Assembly: GCF_900142765.1 (NCBI RefSeq)
Contig: NZ_FRCB01000002.1
Span: 62,001 to 126,000 of the forward strand
DNA length: 64,000 nt
Direction: 5' to 3'
Source: Roseovarius litoreus
GTDB taxonomy: Bacteria > Pseudomonadota > Alphaproteobacteria > Rhodobacterales > Rhodobacteraceae
Shown here: piece after piece, positions 43,936 through 54,759 of the stretch
How positions within the stretch are numbered: position 1 is the stretch's first letter
How the letters are laid out: every line of letters begins with the position of its first letter
The notes under the pieces: generated by a model
Database searches by the model: none
What the model was told of the DNA's origin: nothing
Seen by the model: only the letters and a program-made list of their open reading frames with translations
Position numbers and translations under genes: made by a program

Positions 43936-45333
43936 ATGATACCGGTAACTGGATATGACGGGCAGCGCGTCGCGGTGCTGGGATTGGGCCGGTCCGGTCT
44001 GTCGGCGGGCCGTGCCCTGCGGGCTGGCGGCGCGCATGTTCTGGCTTGGGATGACAACCCTGAGGCGCGCGATATGGCCGCCGAAGAAGGGTTTGAGATC
44101 AAGGACTTGTCCCGCGATGGCGCGTTTGACGACATCGCTTGCCTGATCGTCAGCCCCGGTATCCCGCATCTCTATCCCCAGCCCAACAAGGCGGTCGCCA
44201 ACGCGCTGCAGGCGGGTGTGCCCGTGGACAATGACATCGGGCTTTTCTTCGCCTCTCTCGGCGGCGCGGACTGGGCTGTTCATGATGTGGCGCCCCGCGT
44301 GGTCGCGGTGACGGGAAGCAATGGAAAATCAACCACTTCGGCCCTGATCCACCATGTCCTGCACGAGGCGGGCAAGGACGTGCAACTGGCCGGCAATATC
44401 GGCCGCGGCGTTCTGGATATCGACCCTCCGGGCGATGGCGGAGTCGTGGTTCTGGAACTCAGCAGCTACCAGACCGAACTCGCCCGGGCTCTGACACCGG
44501 ATGTCGCTGTTTTCACGAACCTTTCTCCCGATCACCTCGACCGGCACGCGGGTCTGGGCGGCTATTTCGCGGCCAAGCGGAGGCTCTTTGCCGAAGGCGG
44601 CCCGGATCGCGCCGTGATCGGCATCGACGAGCCTGAGGGGCTGTTCATGGCAGGCCAGCTTGCCACCGCTCCGGGCGATGACCGGGTCATCCGCATCTCG
44701 GTGGAACGCAAGCTGGCAGGGCCGGGCTGGTCGGTCTTTGCCCGCAAGGGGTTTCTGAGCGAATACCGCAAGGGCAAGCAGCAAGGCGCCATAGATCTGC
44801 GTGATATCAAGGGCTTGCCGGGACAGCACAACCACCAGAACGCCTGCGCCGCCTATGCCGCTTGCCGCAGCCTGGGCCTCTCGCCCAAGGTGATCGAGCG
44901 GGCCTTCCACAGCTTTGCGGGCCTGCCGCATCGCAGCCAGGTGATCGCCGAGAAAGACGGCGTCACCTTCGTCAACGACAGCAAGGCCACCAACGTGGAT
45001 TCCGCGCTTAAGGCCTTGAACGCATTCGCCAATATCCGCTGGATCTGTGGCGGTCTGCAAAAGGAAGGCGGGCTTGCAGGGCTGGAGCCGGGCCTGCGCA
45101 ATGTGCTCAAGGCCTATGTGATCGGGCGGGACGCGGCGCAGTTCGCTCTGCAGCTGACCGGGACCGAGGCCGAGACCTGCACCACGATGCAAACCGCCGT
45201 CGCGCGTGCCATGGCCGACGCCCAGCCGGGCGAGACCGTGCTTCTGGCTCCGGCGGCGGCCAGTTTCGACCAATACGACAATTTCGAAAAGCGTGGCGAG
45301 GATTTCATCGCTCAGGTCAGGGCGCGGCTCTGA
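43936..45333 (+). CDS. murD: UDP-MurNAc-L-alanine:D-glutamate ligase
   Basis: Protein of 465 aa. The UDP-binding start [20 protein letters not shown] site [23 protein letters not shown] and the C-terminal [19 protein letters not shown] are all typical. It adds D-glutamate to UDP-MurNAc-L-Ala. The start at 43936 is preferred to an upstream in-frame codon at 43741 because the latter would read the tandem repeats as an extra N-terminus not found in the family. AAGGGAACAGCC precedes the start. Confidence 0.96.
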   Translation: MIPVTGYDGQRVAVLGLGRSGLSAGRALRAGGAHVLAWDDNPEARDMAAEEGFEIKDLSRDGAFDDIACLIVSPGIPHLYPQPNKAVANALQAGVPVDNDIGLFFASLGGADWAVHDVAPRVVAVTGSNGKSTTSALIHHVLHEAGKDVQLAGNIGRGVLDIDPPGDGGVVVLELSSYQTELARALTPDVAVFTNLSPDHLDRHAGLGGYFAAKRRLFAEGGPDRAVIGIDEPEGLFMAGQLATAPGDDRVIRISVERKLAGPGWSVFARKGFLSEYRKGKQQGAIDLRDIKGLPGQHNHQNACAAYAACRSLGLSPKVIERAFHSFAGLPHRSQVIAEKDGVTFVNDSKATNVDSALKALNAFANIRWICGGLQKEGGLAGLEPGLRNVLKAYVIGRDAAQFALQLTGTEAETCTTMQTAVARAMADAQPGETVLLAPAAASFDQYDNFEKRGEDFIAQVRARL

Positions 45334-45339
45334 CCCGGG

Positions 45340-46518
45340 TCAGCGGGATGCAATCGCCGTTCCCGCGGCCCAGCCCGAGGACCAGGCCCACTGGAAATTA
45401 TAGCCCCCCAGCCAGCCGGTCACATCGACAGCCTCGCCAATGAAATAAAGGCCCGGAACGGTCTCGGACATCATCGTGCGAGACGACAGCCCGTCGGTCG
45501 CCACGCCGCCAAGTGTGACCTCGGCGGTGCGGTAGCCCTCGGAACCGGTGGGTTTCAGCCGCCAATGGCGCAGATGATCCACGATCCCGGAGAGGACCAT
45601 ATCGGAGTGATCGGCAAGGTTACCTTTCGGTAACACTTCCGGTGCAATGTGATCGACAAGCCGTGTGGGCAGATGTCTCGCCAATTCATTTGCGACGCTG
45701 CGGCGCCCGGATGTCTGACGCTGCATGCGCAAATCGTTCAGAAGCCGCGCCTCGGGGTCCAGATCGATCACGATCTCCTCGCCCTCGCGCCAATAGGACG
45801 AGATTTGCAGGATCGCGGGGCCGGACAGGCCGCGATGCGTGAACAGCACCGCCTCGTCGAAGCTGCCGCGCGCGTTCGACACCCGCGCCGGTGCGGCGAC
45901 GCCCGAGATCGCGGCAAAGCGCTGATCCGAAAAGGTCAGCGGCACCAGTGCGGGCCGCGTGTCGGTCACCTGATGGCCGAATTGCGCGGCGATGTCATAG
46001 GCCAGCCGCGTCGCACCCATCTTGGGGATTGACTTGCCCCCCGTGGCCACCACGAGGTTGCGCGCCTCGATCATCACGCGGCTGCCCTCATGGTCGATCT
46101 GCGCGTGAAAGGCGCTCCCGTCATGCGACAGATCGGCAAGTGCGCTGCGCAACCACAGCAGCGCGCCCGCGCGGTCCATCTCGGCGCGCAGCATGTCGAT
46201 GATCTGAAGGGATTTTCCGTCGCAGAAGAGCTGGCCAAGCGTTTTTTCGTGCCATGCGATGCGATGGCGGGCGACCAGATCCAGGAAATCCCACTGCGTA
46301 TAGCGTTTCAGCGCCGATTTGCAGAAATGCGGGTTGTCGGACAGGAAATTGTCCGGACCGGCATGCAGATTGGTGAAATTGCATCGCCCGCCGCCCGAAA
46401 TCCGGATCTTCTCGCCCGGGGCCTTCGCGTGATCGATCACCAATGTGTCCGGCCCCGCATGGGCCGCGCACATCATGCCAGCCGCGCCGGCCCCCAGAAT
46501 GAGCGTTTTGACCTTCAT
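45340..46518 (-). CDS. HI0933/BaiN-type flavoprotein (NAD(P)/FAD-dependent oxidoreductase)
   Basis: Protein of 392 aa with an N-terminal FAD motif (TLILGAGAAGMMCAAHAG) and the family signature GEKIRISGGGRCNFTN. LVVATGGKSIPKMGATRLAYDIA and GLYFIGEAVDVTGWLGGYNFQWAWSSGWAAG close the domain. The substrate is unknown; BaiN of gut clostridia reduces bile-acid precursors, but most family members are uncharacterised. It is on the opposite strand within the division cluster, with its stop 6 bp from the murD stop. Confidence 0.9.
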   Translation of the reverse strand: MKVKTLILGAGAAGMMCAAHAGPDTLVIDHAKAPGEKIRISGGGRCNFTNLHAGPDNFLSDNPHFCKSALKRYTQWDFLDLVARHRIAWHEKTLGQLFCDGKSLQIIDMLRAEMDRAGALLWLRSALADLSHDGSAFHAQIDHEGSRVMIEARNLVVATGGKSIPKMGATRLAYDIAAQFGHQVTDTRPALVPLTFSDQRFAAISGVAAPARVSNARGSFDEAVLFTHRGLSGPAILQISSYWREGEEIVIDLDPEARLLNDLRMQRQTSGRRSVANELARHLPTRLVDHIAPEVLPKGNLADHSDMVLSGIVDHLRHWRLKPTGSEGYRTAEVTLGGVATDGLSSRTMMSETVPGLYFIGEAVDVTGWLGGYNFQWAWSSGWAAGTAIASR

Positions 46519-46590
46519 GTGCCGTGCATTGGCCCATGAGGCAGGCGGGGTCAATCCGTTTCGCAGCTGCGATGCGGTCTGGCGGATGGC

Positions 46591-46636
46591 GGATGCCTCC
46601 GGCGGGGATATTTGAGGCCAGAAGAAGCGCCGGGAT
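46591..46636 (+). repeat. GGGATATTT/GCCAGAAGAA dispersed repeat
   Basis: GGATGCCTCCGGCGGGGATA then TTTGAGGCCAGAAGAAGCGC. The only copy in the window located between two divergent starts (flavoprotein gene and ftsW), so it lies in the ftsW upstream region. Confidence 0.65.
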
Positions 46637-46731
46637 ACGCCAAGATGGCTTCCCACGGGGCGGTTGTGCTGCTAGAGTAGTGGCCAAGACCCCTAGAAAG
46701 GGGCGGACATGAGGCAGTTGCGGCGGTTCAT

Positions 46732-47898
46732 ATGACAGAGATGGTCTATGGCACGATCCCGGTCAGGGAAACGGAGCCAGTACTTCCCAAATGGTGGCGG
46801 ACGATCGACAAATGGTCGATGTCCTGCATTCTCATTCTTTTCGGGATCGGTATCTTGCTGGGGCTCGCGGCCTCGCCGCCGCTGGCCGAGAAGAACGGGT
46901 TTTCGCCCTTTCATTATGTCGAGCGACAAGCGCTGTTCGGAACACTTGCTCTGAGCGCCATGTTGCTGACCTCGATGATGAACCCGCATCTGGTCCGGCG
47001 CCTTGCGGTGCTCGGGTTTCTGGTCGCGTTCGTGGCGCTGTGCCTGCTGCCGTTTTTCGGCACCGATTTCGGCAAGGGCGCGGTGCGTTGGTTCAGCCTC
47101 GGGTTTGCCAGCGTTCAGCCGTCGGAATTTCTCAAGCCGGGATTTGTGGTCGTGGCGGCGTGGATGATGGCGGCCAGTCAGGACATCAACGGGCCGCCGG
47201 GGCTGACATGGTCGTTTTGCCTGGCGCTGGTGATCGTGACGCTTCTGGCGATGCAGCCGGATTTCGGACAGGCCTGTCTGGTATTGTTCGGCTGGGGTGT
47301 CATGTATTTCGTTGCGGGCGCACCGATCCTTCTGCTTCTGGGGATGGCGGGATGCGCGGTGCTGGCGGGCAGTTTCGCCTATTCGAATTCCGAGCATTTC
47401 GCGCGCCGGATCGACGGCTTTCTCAGCCCGGATGTCGATCCCAACACGCAGCTTGGCTTTGCCACCAATGCCATTCGCGAAGGTGGCTTTTTCGGGGTCG
47501 GTGTGGGCGAGGGCGAGGTGAAATGGTCGCTGCCAGATGCGCATACGGATTTCATCATCGCCGTGGCCGCCGAGGAATACGGCCTTGTGCTGGTGCTGTG
47601 CATCATCGCGCTTTACGGGATTATCGTCGTGCGCTCCCTGTTGCGTCTGGTGCGTGAACGCGATCCGTTCATCCGGCTGGCGGGGACGGGGCTCGTGGTG
47701 ATGTTCGGCGTGCAGGCGATGATCAATATGGGCGTTGCGGTCCGCTTGCTGCCGGCCAAGGGCATGACGCTGCCCTTCGTGAGTTATGGCGGCTCGTCGC
47801 TGATCGCGGGGGGCATCGCGATCGGGATGCTCTTTGCTTTCACGCGGACCCGCGCGCAAGGCGAGATCGGTGATATCCTGAGAGGGCGGGGCAGATGA
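46732..47898 (+). CDS. ftsW: Lipid II polymerase FtsW
   Basis: Protein of 388 aa with about ten membrane helices. SEDS hallmarks: [29 protein letters not shown] and [19 protein letters not shown], with the catalytic loop in [16 protein letters not shown]. It polymerises lipid II at the septum with FtsI. The start follows the 213-bp gap that must carry its own promoter, since the upstream gene is antisense. Confidence 0.96.
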   Translation: MTEMVYGTIPVRETEPVLPKWWRTIDKWSMSCILILFGIGILLGLAASPPLAEKNGFSPFHYVERQALFGTLALSAMLLTSMMNPHLVRRLAVLGFLVAFVALCLLPFFGTDFGKGAVRWFSLGFASVQPSEFLKPGFVVVAAWMMAASQDINGPPGLTWSFCLALVIVTLLAMQPDFGQACLVLFGWGVMYFVAGAPILLLLGMAGCAVLAGSFAYSNSEHFARRIDGFLSPDVDPNTQLGFATNAIREGGFFGVGVGEGEVKWSLPDAHTDFIIAVAAEEYGLVLVLCIIALYGIIVVRSLLRLVRERDPFIRLAGTGLVVMFGVQAMINMGVAVRLLPAKGMTLPFVSYGGSSLIAGGIAIGMLFAFTRTRAQGEIGDILRGRGR

Positions 47899-47929
47899 GC
47901 CGGGGCATCCATCGGGGCGAGGTGGGAAC

Positions 47930-49033
47930 GTGACGGACAGGCGGCCATTGCTGGTGATCGCCGCAGGTGGCACCGGGGGGCATATGTTTCCCGCGCAGGC
48001 GCTGGCGGAGGTGATGTTGCGGCGCGGCTGGCGGGTCAAGCTGAGCACGGATGCGCGAGGGGCGCGCTATACCGGGGGGTTTCCCCATTCCGTCGAGATC
48101 GAGCAGGTGTCCAGTGCCACCTTCGCGCGCGGCGGGGTGATCAACAAGCTTCTGGCGCCAGCCCATATTCTCGGGGGCGTATTGGGGGCAAGCCTCAGGA
48201 TGCTGCGCGACAAGCCCGACGTGGTGGTGGGCTTTGGCGGCTACCCGACCATTCCGGCGCTCGGGGCGGCATGGCTGCTGAGGGTACCGCGCATGGTGCA
48301 TGAGCAGAACGGTGTTCTGGGCCGGGTCAATCGGCTGTTTGCCAAAAAGGTCGACCGGGTGGCCTGTGGGACATGGCCCACCGCCTTGCCCCAAGGCGTC
48401 GAGGGCGTGCATGTCGGTAACCCGGTGCGCGCGGCGGTGCTCGAGCGGCAGGCGGCGGGCTATATTCCGCCGGGAGATTATCCGATGTCGGTGCTGGTGA
48501 TCGGCGGCAGTCAGGGGGCACGTATCCTCAGCGATGTGGTGCCTGAGGCGATCGCGGCGCTGCCCGATGCGCTGCGGCGCAATATCCGCGTCAGCCATCA
48601 GGCGCGCGAAGAAGACGGCGCGCGGGTGGCGGACTTCTATGCCGGGCACGGTATCGATGCCGATGTGGCGGCCTTCTTTCGGGACGTGCCGCGCCGGATG
48701 AGCGAGGCGCAATTGGTCATCAGCCGTGCAGGGGCCTCGAGCGTGGCCGATATCAGTGTGATCGGGCGGCCCGCGATCCTGATCCCTTATGCCGCGGCCG
48801 CCGAGGATCACCAAAGCGCCAACGCCAAGGGGCTTTCCCAGGCGGGGGCTGCCATCGTCATTCCGGAACCGAAACTTGCGGTCGAAACGCTTTCGGAGCA
48901 GATAGCCAGCGTCCTGACGAATCCCCAAGGAGCCGAGCAGATGGCGCGCGCGGCTCTTGGTGTGGCGATGGTCGATGCACCGCAGAAACTGGCCGATATG
49001 GTCGAGGACTTGGCGCAAGGGGCAAAGACATGA
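47930..49033 (+). CDS. murG: Undecaprenyl-PP-MurNAc-pentapeptide GlcNAc transferase
   Basis: Protein of 367 aa with a GTG start. The donor-binding start is [21 protein letters not shown], then [50 protein letters not shown], and [14 protein letters not shown]. It makes lipid II at the inner face of the membrane. The stop overlaps an ATG at 49030, but the downstream murC start is placed at 49063. Confidence 0.96.
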   Translation: MTDRRPLLVIAAGGTGGHMFPAQALAEVMLRRGWRVKLSTDARGARYTGGFPHSVEIEQVSSATFARGGVINKLLAPAHILGGVLGASLRMLRDKPDVVVGFGGYPTIPALGAAWLLRVPRMVHEQNGVLGRVNRLFAKKVDRVACGTWPTALPQGVEGVHVGNPVRAAVLERQAAGYIPPGDYPMSVLVIGGSQGARILSDVVPEAIAALPDALRRNIRVSHQAREEDGARVADFYAGHGIDADVAAFFRDVPRRMSEAQLVISRAGASSVADISVIGRPAILIPYAAAAEDHQSANAKGLSQAGAAIVIPEPKLAVETLSEQIASVLTNPQGAEQMARAALGVAMVDAPQKLADMVEDLAQGAKT

Positions 49034-49062
49034 GAGATTTCCGGGCCGAAGGAGACAAGGTG

Positions 49063-50463
49063 ATGAATGCGGCGACCAAGCTGCCGGGAGATGTGGGCCC
49101 GATACATTTCGTGGGCATCGGCGGCATCGGCATGTCCGGCATCGCCGAGGTGCTGCTGAACCACGGCTACACGGTGCAGGGTTCGGATCTGAAATCCTCG
49201 CCGATCACCCGCCGGCTGGCGGAGATGGGGGCGCTGGTCTTCGAAGGGCAGCGGGCCGAAAATCTCGAGGGGGCGCAGGTTGTCGTGATCTCATCGGCGA
49301 TCAAGCCGGGCAATCCCGAGCTGGACGAGGCGCGCAGGCGCGGGTTGCCGGTGGTGCGCCGCGCCGAGATGCTGGCCGAGCTGATGCGCCTGAAATCCAA
49401 TGTGGCCGTGGCTGGAACCCATGGCAAGACCACCACCACAACGATGGTCGCGGCCCTTCTGGATCGCGGCAAATTCGATCCCACGGTCGTCAATGGAGGC
49501 ATCATCCATGCCTATGGCAGCAATGCGCGCGTGGGGCAGGGCGAATGGATGGTGGTCGAGGCCGATGAAAGCGACGGCACGTTCAACCGCCTGCCGGCGA
49601 CCATCGCCATCGTGACCAATATCGACCCGGAACACATGGATCACTGGGGTACCGAGGAAAACCTGCATCGCGGCTTTTACGAGTTCGTCAGTAATATCCC
49701 CTTCTACGGGCTGGCGGTCTGCTGCACCGATGATCCCGACGTGCAGGCGCTGGTGGCCAAGCTGACCGACCGGCGTGTGGTGACCTATGGGTTCAACACG
49801 CAGGCCGATATTCGCGCGGTCAACCTGAGGTATGAAAAGGGCGTGGCGCATTTCGACGTGGCGCTGCAGGCCGAAGGTACGATGATCGAAGGCTGTACCC
49901 TTCCGATGCCGGGCGATCACAATGTCAGCAACGCGCTGTCGGCGGTGGCAGTGGCGCGGCATCTGGGCATGAAACGCTCGGAGATCCGCGAGGCGCTGGC
50001 GGCGTTCGGGGGTGTCAACCGGCGCTTCACCAAGGTGGGCGAGGTGAATGGCGTGACCATCATCGACGATTACGGCCATCACCCGACCGAGATCGCCGCG
50101 GTTCTCAAAGCCGCTCGTCAGGCGTGCGACGGGCGTGTGATCGCCGTGCATCAGCCGCACAGATATTCCCGGCTGCACCATCATTTCGCCGAGTTCTGCA
50201 CCTGTTTCAACGAAGCCGATGTCGTCGCTATCGCCGAGGTGTTTGCCGCGGGCGAAGATCCGATCGATGGTGCCACGCGCGACGATCTGGTTGCGGGGCT
50301 CATTCGGGCGGGTCATCGCCATGCGCGGGCGTTCAACGATCTGGATGATCTCGTGCGACTGGTGCGCGAACAGGCGCGTCCCGGCGACATGGTCGTCTGT
50401 CTTGGTGCGGGCACCATAAGCGCATGGGCCAACAGCCTGCCGGAGCGCTTGCAGTCGGCTTGA
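49063..50463 (+). CDS. murC: UDP-MurNAc:L-alanine ligase
   Basis: Protein of 466 aa. UDP-binding start [23 protein letters not shown] site [31 protein letters not shown] and [10 protein letters not shown] are all present. It adds the first amino acid to UDP-MurNAc. The start at 49063 is chosen because of its GGAGACAAGGTG spacing and the family N-terminus; the ATG at 49030 overlapping the murG stop would add 11 residues. Confidence 0.96.
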   Translation: MNAATKLPGDVGPIHFVGIGGIGMSGIAEVLLNHGYTVQGSDLKSSPITRRLAEMGALVFEGQRAENLEGAQVVVISSAIKPGNPELDEARRRGLPVVRRAEMLAELMRLKSNVAVAGTHGKTTTTTMVAALLDRGKFDPTVVNGGIIHAYGSNARVGQGEWMVVEADESDGTFNRLPATIAIVTNIDPEHMDHWGTEENLHRGFYEFVSNIPFYGLAVCCTDDPDVQALVAKLTDRRVVTYGFNTQADIRAVNLRYEKGVAHFDVALQAEGTMIEGCTLPMPGDHNVSNALSAVAVARHLGMKRSEIREALAAFGGVNRRFTKVGEVNGVTIIDDYGHHPTEIAAVLKAARQACDGRVIAVHQPHRYSRLHHHFAEFCTCFNEADVVAIAEVFAAGEDPIDGATRDDLVAGLIRAGHRHARAFNDLDDLVRLVREQARPGDMVVCLGAGTISAWANSLPERLQSA

Positions 50464-50553
50464 GGCCGCTGGCGCCGCCGGGGTCGTCATGCTACCTGAT
50501 GCGTGTTGGTCGTGTGTTCCGGGCCGGGTGGCGGATGGATCATGGGGGCTGCG

Positions 50554-51741
50554 ATGGCTGAAGACCTCAAGCGACGTATCGGGCTTGGCCTGCTGACCGC
50601 TTACGGCGTGGGCGTCATGGTTGGCGCCGGCATCTATGTCCTGGTGGGCGCTGTTGCCGCGGAGGCGGGTATCTGGGCGCCTCTTTCCTTTCTGATTGCG
50701 GGTCTCATCGCGGCGCCTTCGGCGCTCAGTTATGCCGAGTTCTCGACCCGTCTGCCGGAAGCGGCGGGCGAGGCGATTTTCGTGGCCAAGGGGCTGCGCC
50801 GCCCGTGGCTGGCCAATGTGGTTGGGCTTGCGGTGGTGGCTGCGGGAACCGTGTCGGCGGCTGCGGTGCTGCGCGGCGGCACGGGGTATCTCACATCGGT
50901 GGTGGATCTTCCTTTCAATGCGACGGCGGTTGTTATCGGTCTTTTGCTCGTCGGCGTGGCCATTGCCGGAGTGCTGGAAAGCCTGACCGTCGCTGCGGTC
51001 TTCACGGTGATCGAGGTCGGGGGGCTTGCACTTGTGGTCTGGGCCGGGGCAAGCGGCGAGCCTGTGGCTGATTACAGCATGCCGCCGGCCATCGTGTGGT
51101 CGGGCGTGGCCTCGGCGGCGGTGCTGGCGTTTTTCGCCTTCATCGGCTTCGAGGATATCGTCAACATGGCCGAAGAGGTGCGCGACCCGACCCACACCAT
51201 GCCGCGCGCGATCCTGTTGTCGCTGGCCCTTACAAGCCTGCTTTACATGCTGGTCGCCTGGGCCGCGGTGCGGGTTGTGCCGCTGGATAGGCTTGCGGGC
51301 AGCGAACAGCCGTTGGCACTGGTCTGGAGCCACGGGCAGGGCGGTGGGGCCGGTTTTCTGTCGATCATCGCGGTGGCGGCGGCGATGAACGGCATTCTTG
51401 CCCAGATCGTTATGGCCAGCCGGGTTCTGTTCGGCGTGGGCAAGCGCACCACCTGGCTTGCGGTTTTCCATCACGCGCATCCGCGCTTCGGCACGCCAGT
51501 TCTGGCGACTTCGGTGATCGGGGGGCTGGTGATCGGCATGGCGGTGCTCCTGCCGATCGCGAACCTTGCCGAAGCGACATCGGCCATTCTTTTGTCGGTC
51601 TTCGTGCTGGTCAATGGCGCGCTGATCGCCGTCAAGAGGACCGATCCCCATGCGCCGTTCCGGGTGCCCATGGCGGTGCCGGTGCTGGGGCTTCTGGGGT
51701 CTCTGGCCGCGCTGGCCATCAGTTTCGGAGCGGGCGGATGA
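50554..51741 (+). CDS. APC-superfamily amino-acid permease
   Basis: Protein of 395 aa, about eleven helices. The first helix (GVGVMVGAGIYVLVGAVAAEAG) and FAFIGFEDIVNMAEEVRDPTHTMPRAI in the middle are typical of APC amino-acid transporters. The substrate is unknown. The start at 50554 has GGGGG eight bases upstream; ATG at 50542 is possible. Its stop overlaps the start of the next gene by 3-4 bp, so it is translationally coupled to DUF2484 and murB. Confidence 0.88.
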   Translation: MAEDLKRRIGLGLLTAYGVGVMVGAGIYVLVGAVAAEAGIWAPLSFLIAGLIAAPSALSYAEFSTRLPEAAGEAIFVAKGLRRPWLANVVGLAVVAAGTVSAAAVLRGGTGYLTSVVDLPFNATAVVIGLLLVGVAIAGVLESLTVAAVFTVIEVGGLALVVWAGASGEPVADYSMPPAIVWSGVASAAVLAFFAFIGFEDIVNMAEEVRDPTHTMPRAILLSLALTSLLYMLVAWAAVRVVPLDRLAGSEQPLALVWSHGQGGGAGFLSIIAVAAAMNGILAQIVMASRVLFGVGKRTTWLAVFHHAHPRFGTPVLATSVIGGLVIGMAVLLPIANLAEATSAILLSVFVLVNGALIAVKRTDPHAPFRVPMAVPVLGLLGSLAALAISFGAGG

Positions 51742-51992
51742 TGAACCTGTCGCTGATCCTTGCCTGTCTGTGGGCGATCCTTGCCAATGTGCTGGCCATG
51801 ATCCCGAGCCGGAACAATCACTGGCGACGGGCCGCGTTTCTGGTGGTGATCGGGGTTCCCCTTCTGGGCTACGTGACGTATCAGAACGGTCCATGGTGGG
51901 GGCTGGCGGTGCTGGCTGCGGGGATGAGCGTGCTGCGCTGGCCGGTCATCTATCTGGGACGCTGGATGCTGCGCTTTGTTAAAGTGAGATGA
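51738..51992 (+). CDS. DUF2484 small membrane protein
   Basis: Protein of 84 aa with three short helices. The pattern [27 protein letters not shown], then [19 protein letters not shown], is the DUF2484 family, which in Rhodobacterales lies between murC and murB. A role in cell-wall or division membrane assembly is implied by position only. Either of two adjacent ATG codons may be the start. Confidence 0.83.
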   Translation: MMNLSLILACLWAILANVLAMIPSRNNHWRRAAFLVVIGVPLLGYVTYQNGPWWGLAVLAAGMSVLRWPVIYLGRWMLRFVKVR

Positions 51993-51996
51993 CGCG

Positions 51997-52917
51997 ATGC
52001 ACATGCCTGAAACGCGAGGCAAGCTGACCGAAAACCGGTCATTGTCCGATCTGACCTGGCTGCGCGTGGGCGGTCCTGCCGACTGGTTGTTCCAGCCTGC
52101 CGATATCGACGACCTCGCAGGCTTCCTTGCCGACCTTGACAGGGACGTTTCGGTTTTTCCGATGGGCGTCGGCAGCAACCTGATCGTGCGCGACGGCGGG
52201 TTGCGCGCCGTGGTGATCCGGCTTGGCCGGGGCTTCAATCAGATCGATATCGACGGATCCCGCGTCACGGCAGGGGCCGCGGCTCTGGATGCGCATGTCG
52301 CCCGCAAGGCCGCTCAAGCCGGGCTGGACCTGACCTTTTTGCGTACCATTCCGGGGTCCATCGGCGGGGCGGTGCGGATGAATGCGGGCTGCTATGGCAC
52401 CTACACCGCCGATCGCTTCGTATCGGCCCGTGCCGTCACCCGCGACGGCCAAATCGTTACGCTGCAGGCCGAAGACCTGAATTTCGGCTACCGCCACACC
52501 GATCTGCCGGATGGCTGGGTGCTTGTCGAGGCGACCTTCGAGGCGCCATCCGGCGATCCTGCCGAGCTTGAAGCGCGCATGGACGAGCAGCTGGCGAAAC
52601 GCGATGCCACCCAGCCCACCAAGGACAGGACGGCGGGCAGCACGTTCCGCAATCCCTCGGGACACTCGAGCACCGGGCGGGCCGATGACGTGCATGATTT
52701 CAAGGCCTGGAAGGTGATCGATGATGCCGGGATGCGTGGCGCCCGACGGGGCGGCGCGCAGATGAGCGAGATGCATTCCAACTTTCTCGTGAACACCGGA
52801 AATGCCACCGCCGCCGATCTCGAAGGTTTGGGCGAAGAGGTGCGAAAAAGGGTTTTCCAAAACAGCGGAATAGAGTTACATTGGGAAATCATGAGGGTGG
52901 GCGAAACTGCCCCATGA
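51997..52917 (+). CDS. murB: UDP-N-acetylenolpyruvoylglucosamine reductase
   Basis: Protein of 306 aa. FAD-binding block ([20 protein letters not shown] and [12 protein letters not shown]) with [18 protein letters not shown], and the catalytic Ser/Glu region GSTFRNP. It reduces enolpyruvyl-UDP-GlcNAc to UDP-MurNAc. The start is 4 bp after DUF2484. The type I organisation is complete. Confidence 0.96.
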   Translation: MHMPETRGKLTENRSLSDLTWLRVGGPADWLFQPADIDDLAGFLADLDRDVSVFPMGVGSNLIVRDGGLRAVVIRLGRGFNQIDIDGSRVTAGAAALDAHVARKAAQAGLDLTFLRTIPGSIGGAVRMNAGCYGTYTADRFVSARAVTRDGQIVTLQAEDLNFGYRHTDLPDGWVLVEATFEAPSGDPAELEARMDEQLAKRDATQPTKDRTAGSTFRNPSGHSSTGRADDVHDFKAWKVIDDAGMRGARRGGAQMSEMHSNFLVNTGNATAADLEGLGEEVRKRVFQNSGIELHWEIMRVGETAP

Positions 52918-52977
52918 CGCCAAGGCAGGCGAAACAAGAATAAGTGGATCGGCGAACGATCCGGGACTTTGAGGCAC

Positions 52978-53901
52978 ATGTTGGGACTTTCGAGCAGAAA
53001 ATCCCCGACTGTAGCGGTGATAATGGGTGGCCCTTCGGCAGAGCGCGAGGTTTCTCTGTCGACAGGACATGAATGCGCCGCCGCATTGCGGGAAGCTGGA
53101 TATCAGGTGGTCGAGGTGGATGCCGGGCCTGACCTGTATGTCCGTCTTTCCGAAACCTCTCCCGATGTCGTGTTCAACGCCCTGCATGGTCGATGGGGCG
53201 AGGATGGCTGCGTGCAGGGGCTGCTGGAATGGATGGGGCTGCCCTATACGCATTCGGGGGTTCTGGCCTCGGCATTGGCGATGGACAAGCAGAAGACCAA
53301 GGATATCTACCGCGCCGAGGGGCTTCCGGTGGTGCACAGCCTTCTGGCCCGGCGCGATGATGTGCGCCGCGCGCATGTCATGGCGCCGCCCTATGTGGTC
53401 AAGCCCAACAACGAAGGCTCTTCCGTGGGTGTCTATCTGGTGCAGGACGCCGCCAGTGCGCCGCCTGATCTGTCCGACGACATGCCCGAGCAGGTGATGG
53501 TCGAGGCCTTCGCCCCGGGGCGTGAACTGACCGTCACAGTGATGGGCGACAAGGCTTTGACGGTCACCGATATCCTGACCGATGGCTGGTACGATTATGA
53601 TGCCAAATACACGCTCGGCGGCTCGCGTCACGTGGTGCCTGCCGATATTCCGGCCGATATATTCGATGCCTGCATGGACTATGCCCTGCGCGCCCACCGG
53701 GTGCTTGGGTGCCGTGGGCTGAGCCGTACGGACTTCCGCTGGGATGAGGCGCGTGGTCTTGACGGGCTCATACTGCTCGAAACCAACACACAGCCGGGGA
53801 TGACGCCGACCTCGCTCAGCCCCGAACAGGCCAAGGTCATAGGCATTTCGTTTCCCGATCTGTGCCGCTGGATGGTGGAGGATGCCTCATGCAACAGGTA
53901 A
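52978..53901 (+). CDS. ddl: D-alanine:D-alanine ligase
   Basis: Protein of 307 aa. N-terminal [19 protein letters not shown], then [35 protein letters not shown] and an ATP-grasp metal-binding end ([11 protein letters not shown]). It makes D-Ala-D-Ala for MurF. The start at 52978 gives the family N-terminus. The last 13 bp overlap the ftsQ start. Confidence 0.96.
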   Translation: MLGLSSRKSPTVAVIMGGPSAEREVSLSTGHECAAALREAGYQVVEVDAGPDLYVRLSETSPDVVFNALHGRWGEDGCVQGLLEWMGLPYTHSGVLASALAMDKQKTKDIYRAEGLPVVHSLLARRDDVRRAHVMAPPYVVKPNNEGSSVGVYLVQDAASAPPDLSDDMPEQVMVEAFAPGRELTVTVMGDKALTVTDILTDGWYDYDAKYTLGGSRHVVPADIPADIFDACMDYALRAHRVLGCRGLSRTDFRWDEARGLDGLILLETNTQPGMTPTSLSPEQAKVIGISFPDLCRWMVEDASCNR

Positions 53902-54755
53902 TCCGGCCCGATCCCGCGCCATCGCGCTGGTCTTACAGGCTTCAGCGCCTGATGCTGACGCCCGGACTGCGCCGACTCTTGCGCATCGGCGTGCCGGTGA
54001 CCGTCATGGCGGCGGTGGCGTTTGCGTATTTTTCGGACGAAACACGGCGCGAAGCGATCGCGTTGCAACTGGCCGATCTGCGCGATCAGATCGAAACGCG
54101 GCCTGAATTCATGGTTGACCTGCTCGCCGTCGAGGGGGCGAGCGAAGGCGTCGAGACGGATATCCGCGAGATTTTTCCCTATGATCTGCCGGCAAGTTCC
54201 TTCGACCTCGATCTGGAGCATGTCCGCGAGATGATCGAAGGACTGCCCGGCGTCGCGAAGGTGGATCTGCGGATCAGGCAGGGCGGCGTTCTCATGGCCG
54301 AGATCGTCGAGCGCCAGCCGGTCGTCCTGTGGCGCACCCGCGAAGGTCTTGGAGGCCTGGATATCGAGGGCATCGCAGTCAGTGAGTTGGCAACGCGTGC
54401 CGACCGGCCGGACCTTCCCTTGATTGCGGGCGAAGGTGCCGACAAGCGGGTCGCCGAGGCGTTGGAGATCTTGCGCGCCGCAGCCCCGCTCGAGGCGCGC
54501 GTGCGCGGGCTGGTGCGCATGGGAGAGCGCCGGTGGGATCTGGTGCTGGACCGCGATCAGCGCATTCTGCTGCCGGAAACCAACCCGGTGCAGGCCCTTG
54601 AACGCGTGCTGGTGCTGAATGACGTGCACGACATGTTGGCGCGCGATCTGGTGGCCGTGGATCTGCGGCTGTCGGGGCGCCCGACGATCCGGATGACACC
54701 CCGCGCTGTCGAGGACTGGTGGCGGGTGACGAAAATGACAATCGGGACACAATAA
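53889..54755 (+). CDS. ftsQ: Cell division protein FtsQ
   Basis: Protein of 288 aa. One helix (about residues 35-55), then the POTRA domain ([29 protein letters not shown]) and the FtsQ beta domain ([19 protein letters not shown]). It links FtsL/FtsB to the divisome. Overlap with ddl and a 4-bp gap before ftsA suggest one transcript. Confidence 0.94.
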   Translation: MQQVIRPDPAPSRWSYRLQRLMLTPGLRRLLRIGVPVTVMAAVAFAYFSDETRREAIALQLADLRDQIETRPEFMVDLLAVEGASEGVETDIREIFPYDLPASSFDLDLEHVREMIEGLPGVAKVDLRIRQGGVLMAEIVERQPVVLWRTREGLGGLDIEGIAVSELATRADRPDLPLIAGEGADKRVAEALEILRAAAPLEARVRGLVRMGERRWDLVLDRDQRILLPETNPVQALERVLVLNDVHDMLARDLVAVDLRLSGRPTIRMTPRAVEDWWRVTKMTIGTQ

Positions 54756-54759
54756 AAAG

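Noticed and set aside
49291..51894. 867-codon open frame on the minus strand
   Set aside because: It is antisense to murC and the permease gene, which have clear family motifs. Its composition (rich in Arg, His, Gln) is typical of the complement of GC-rich coding DNA.
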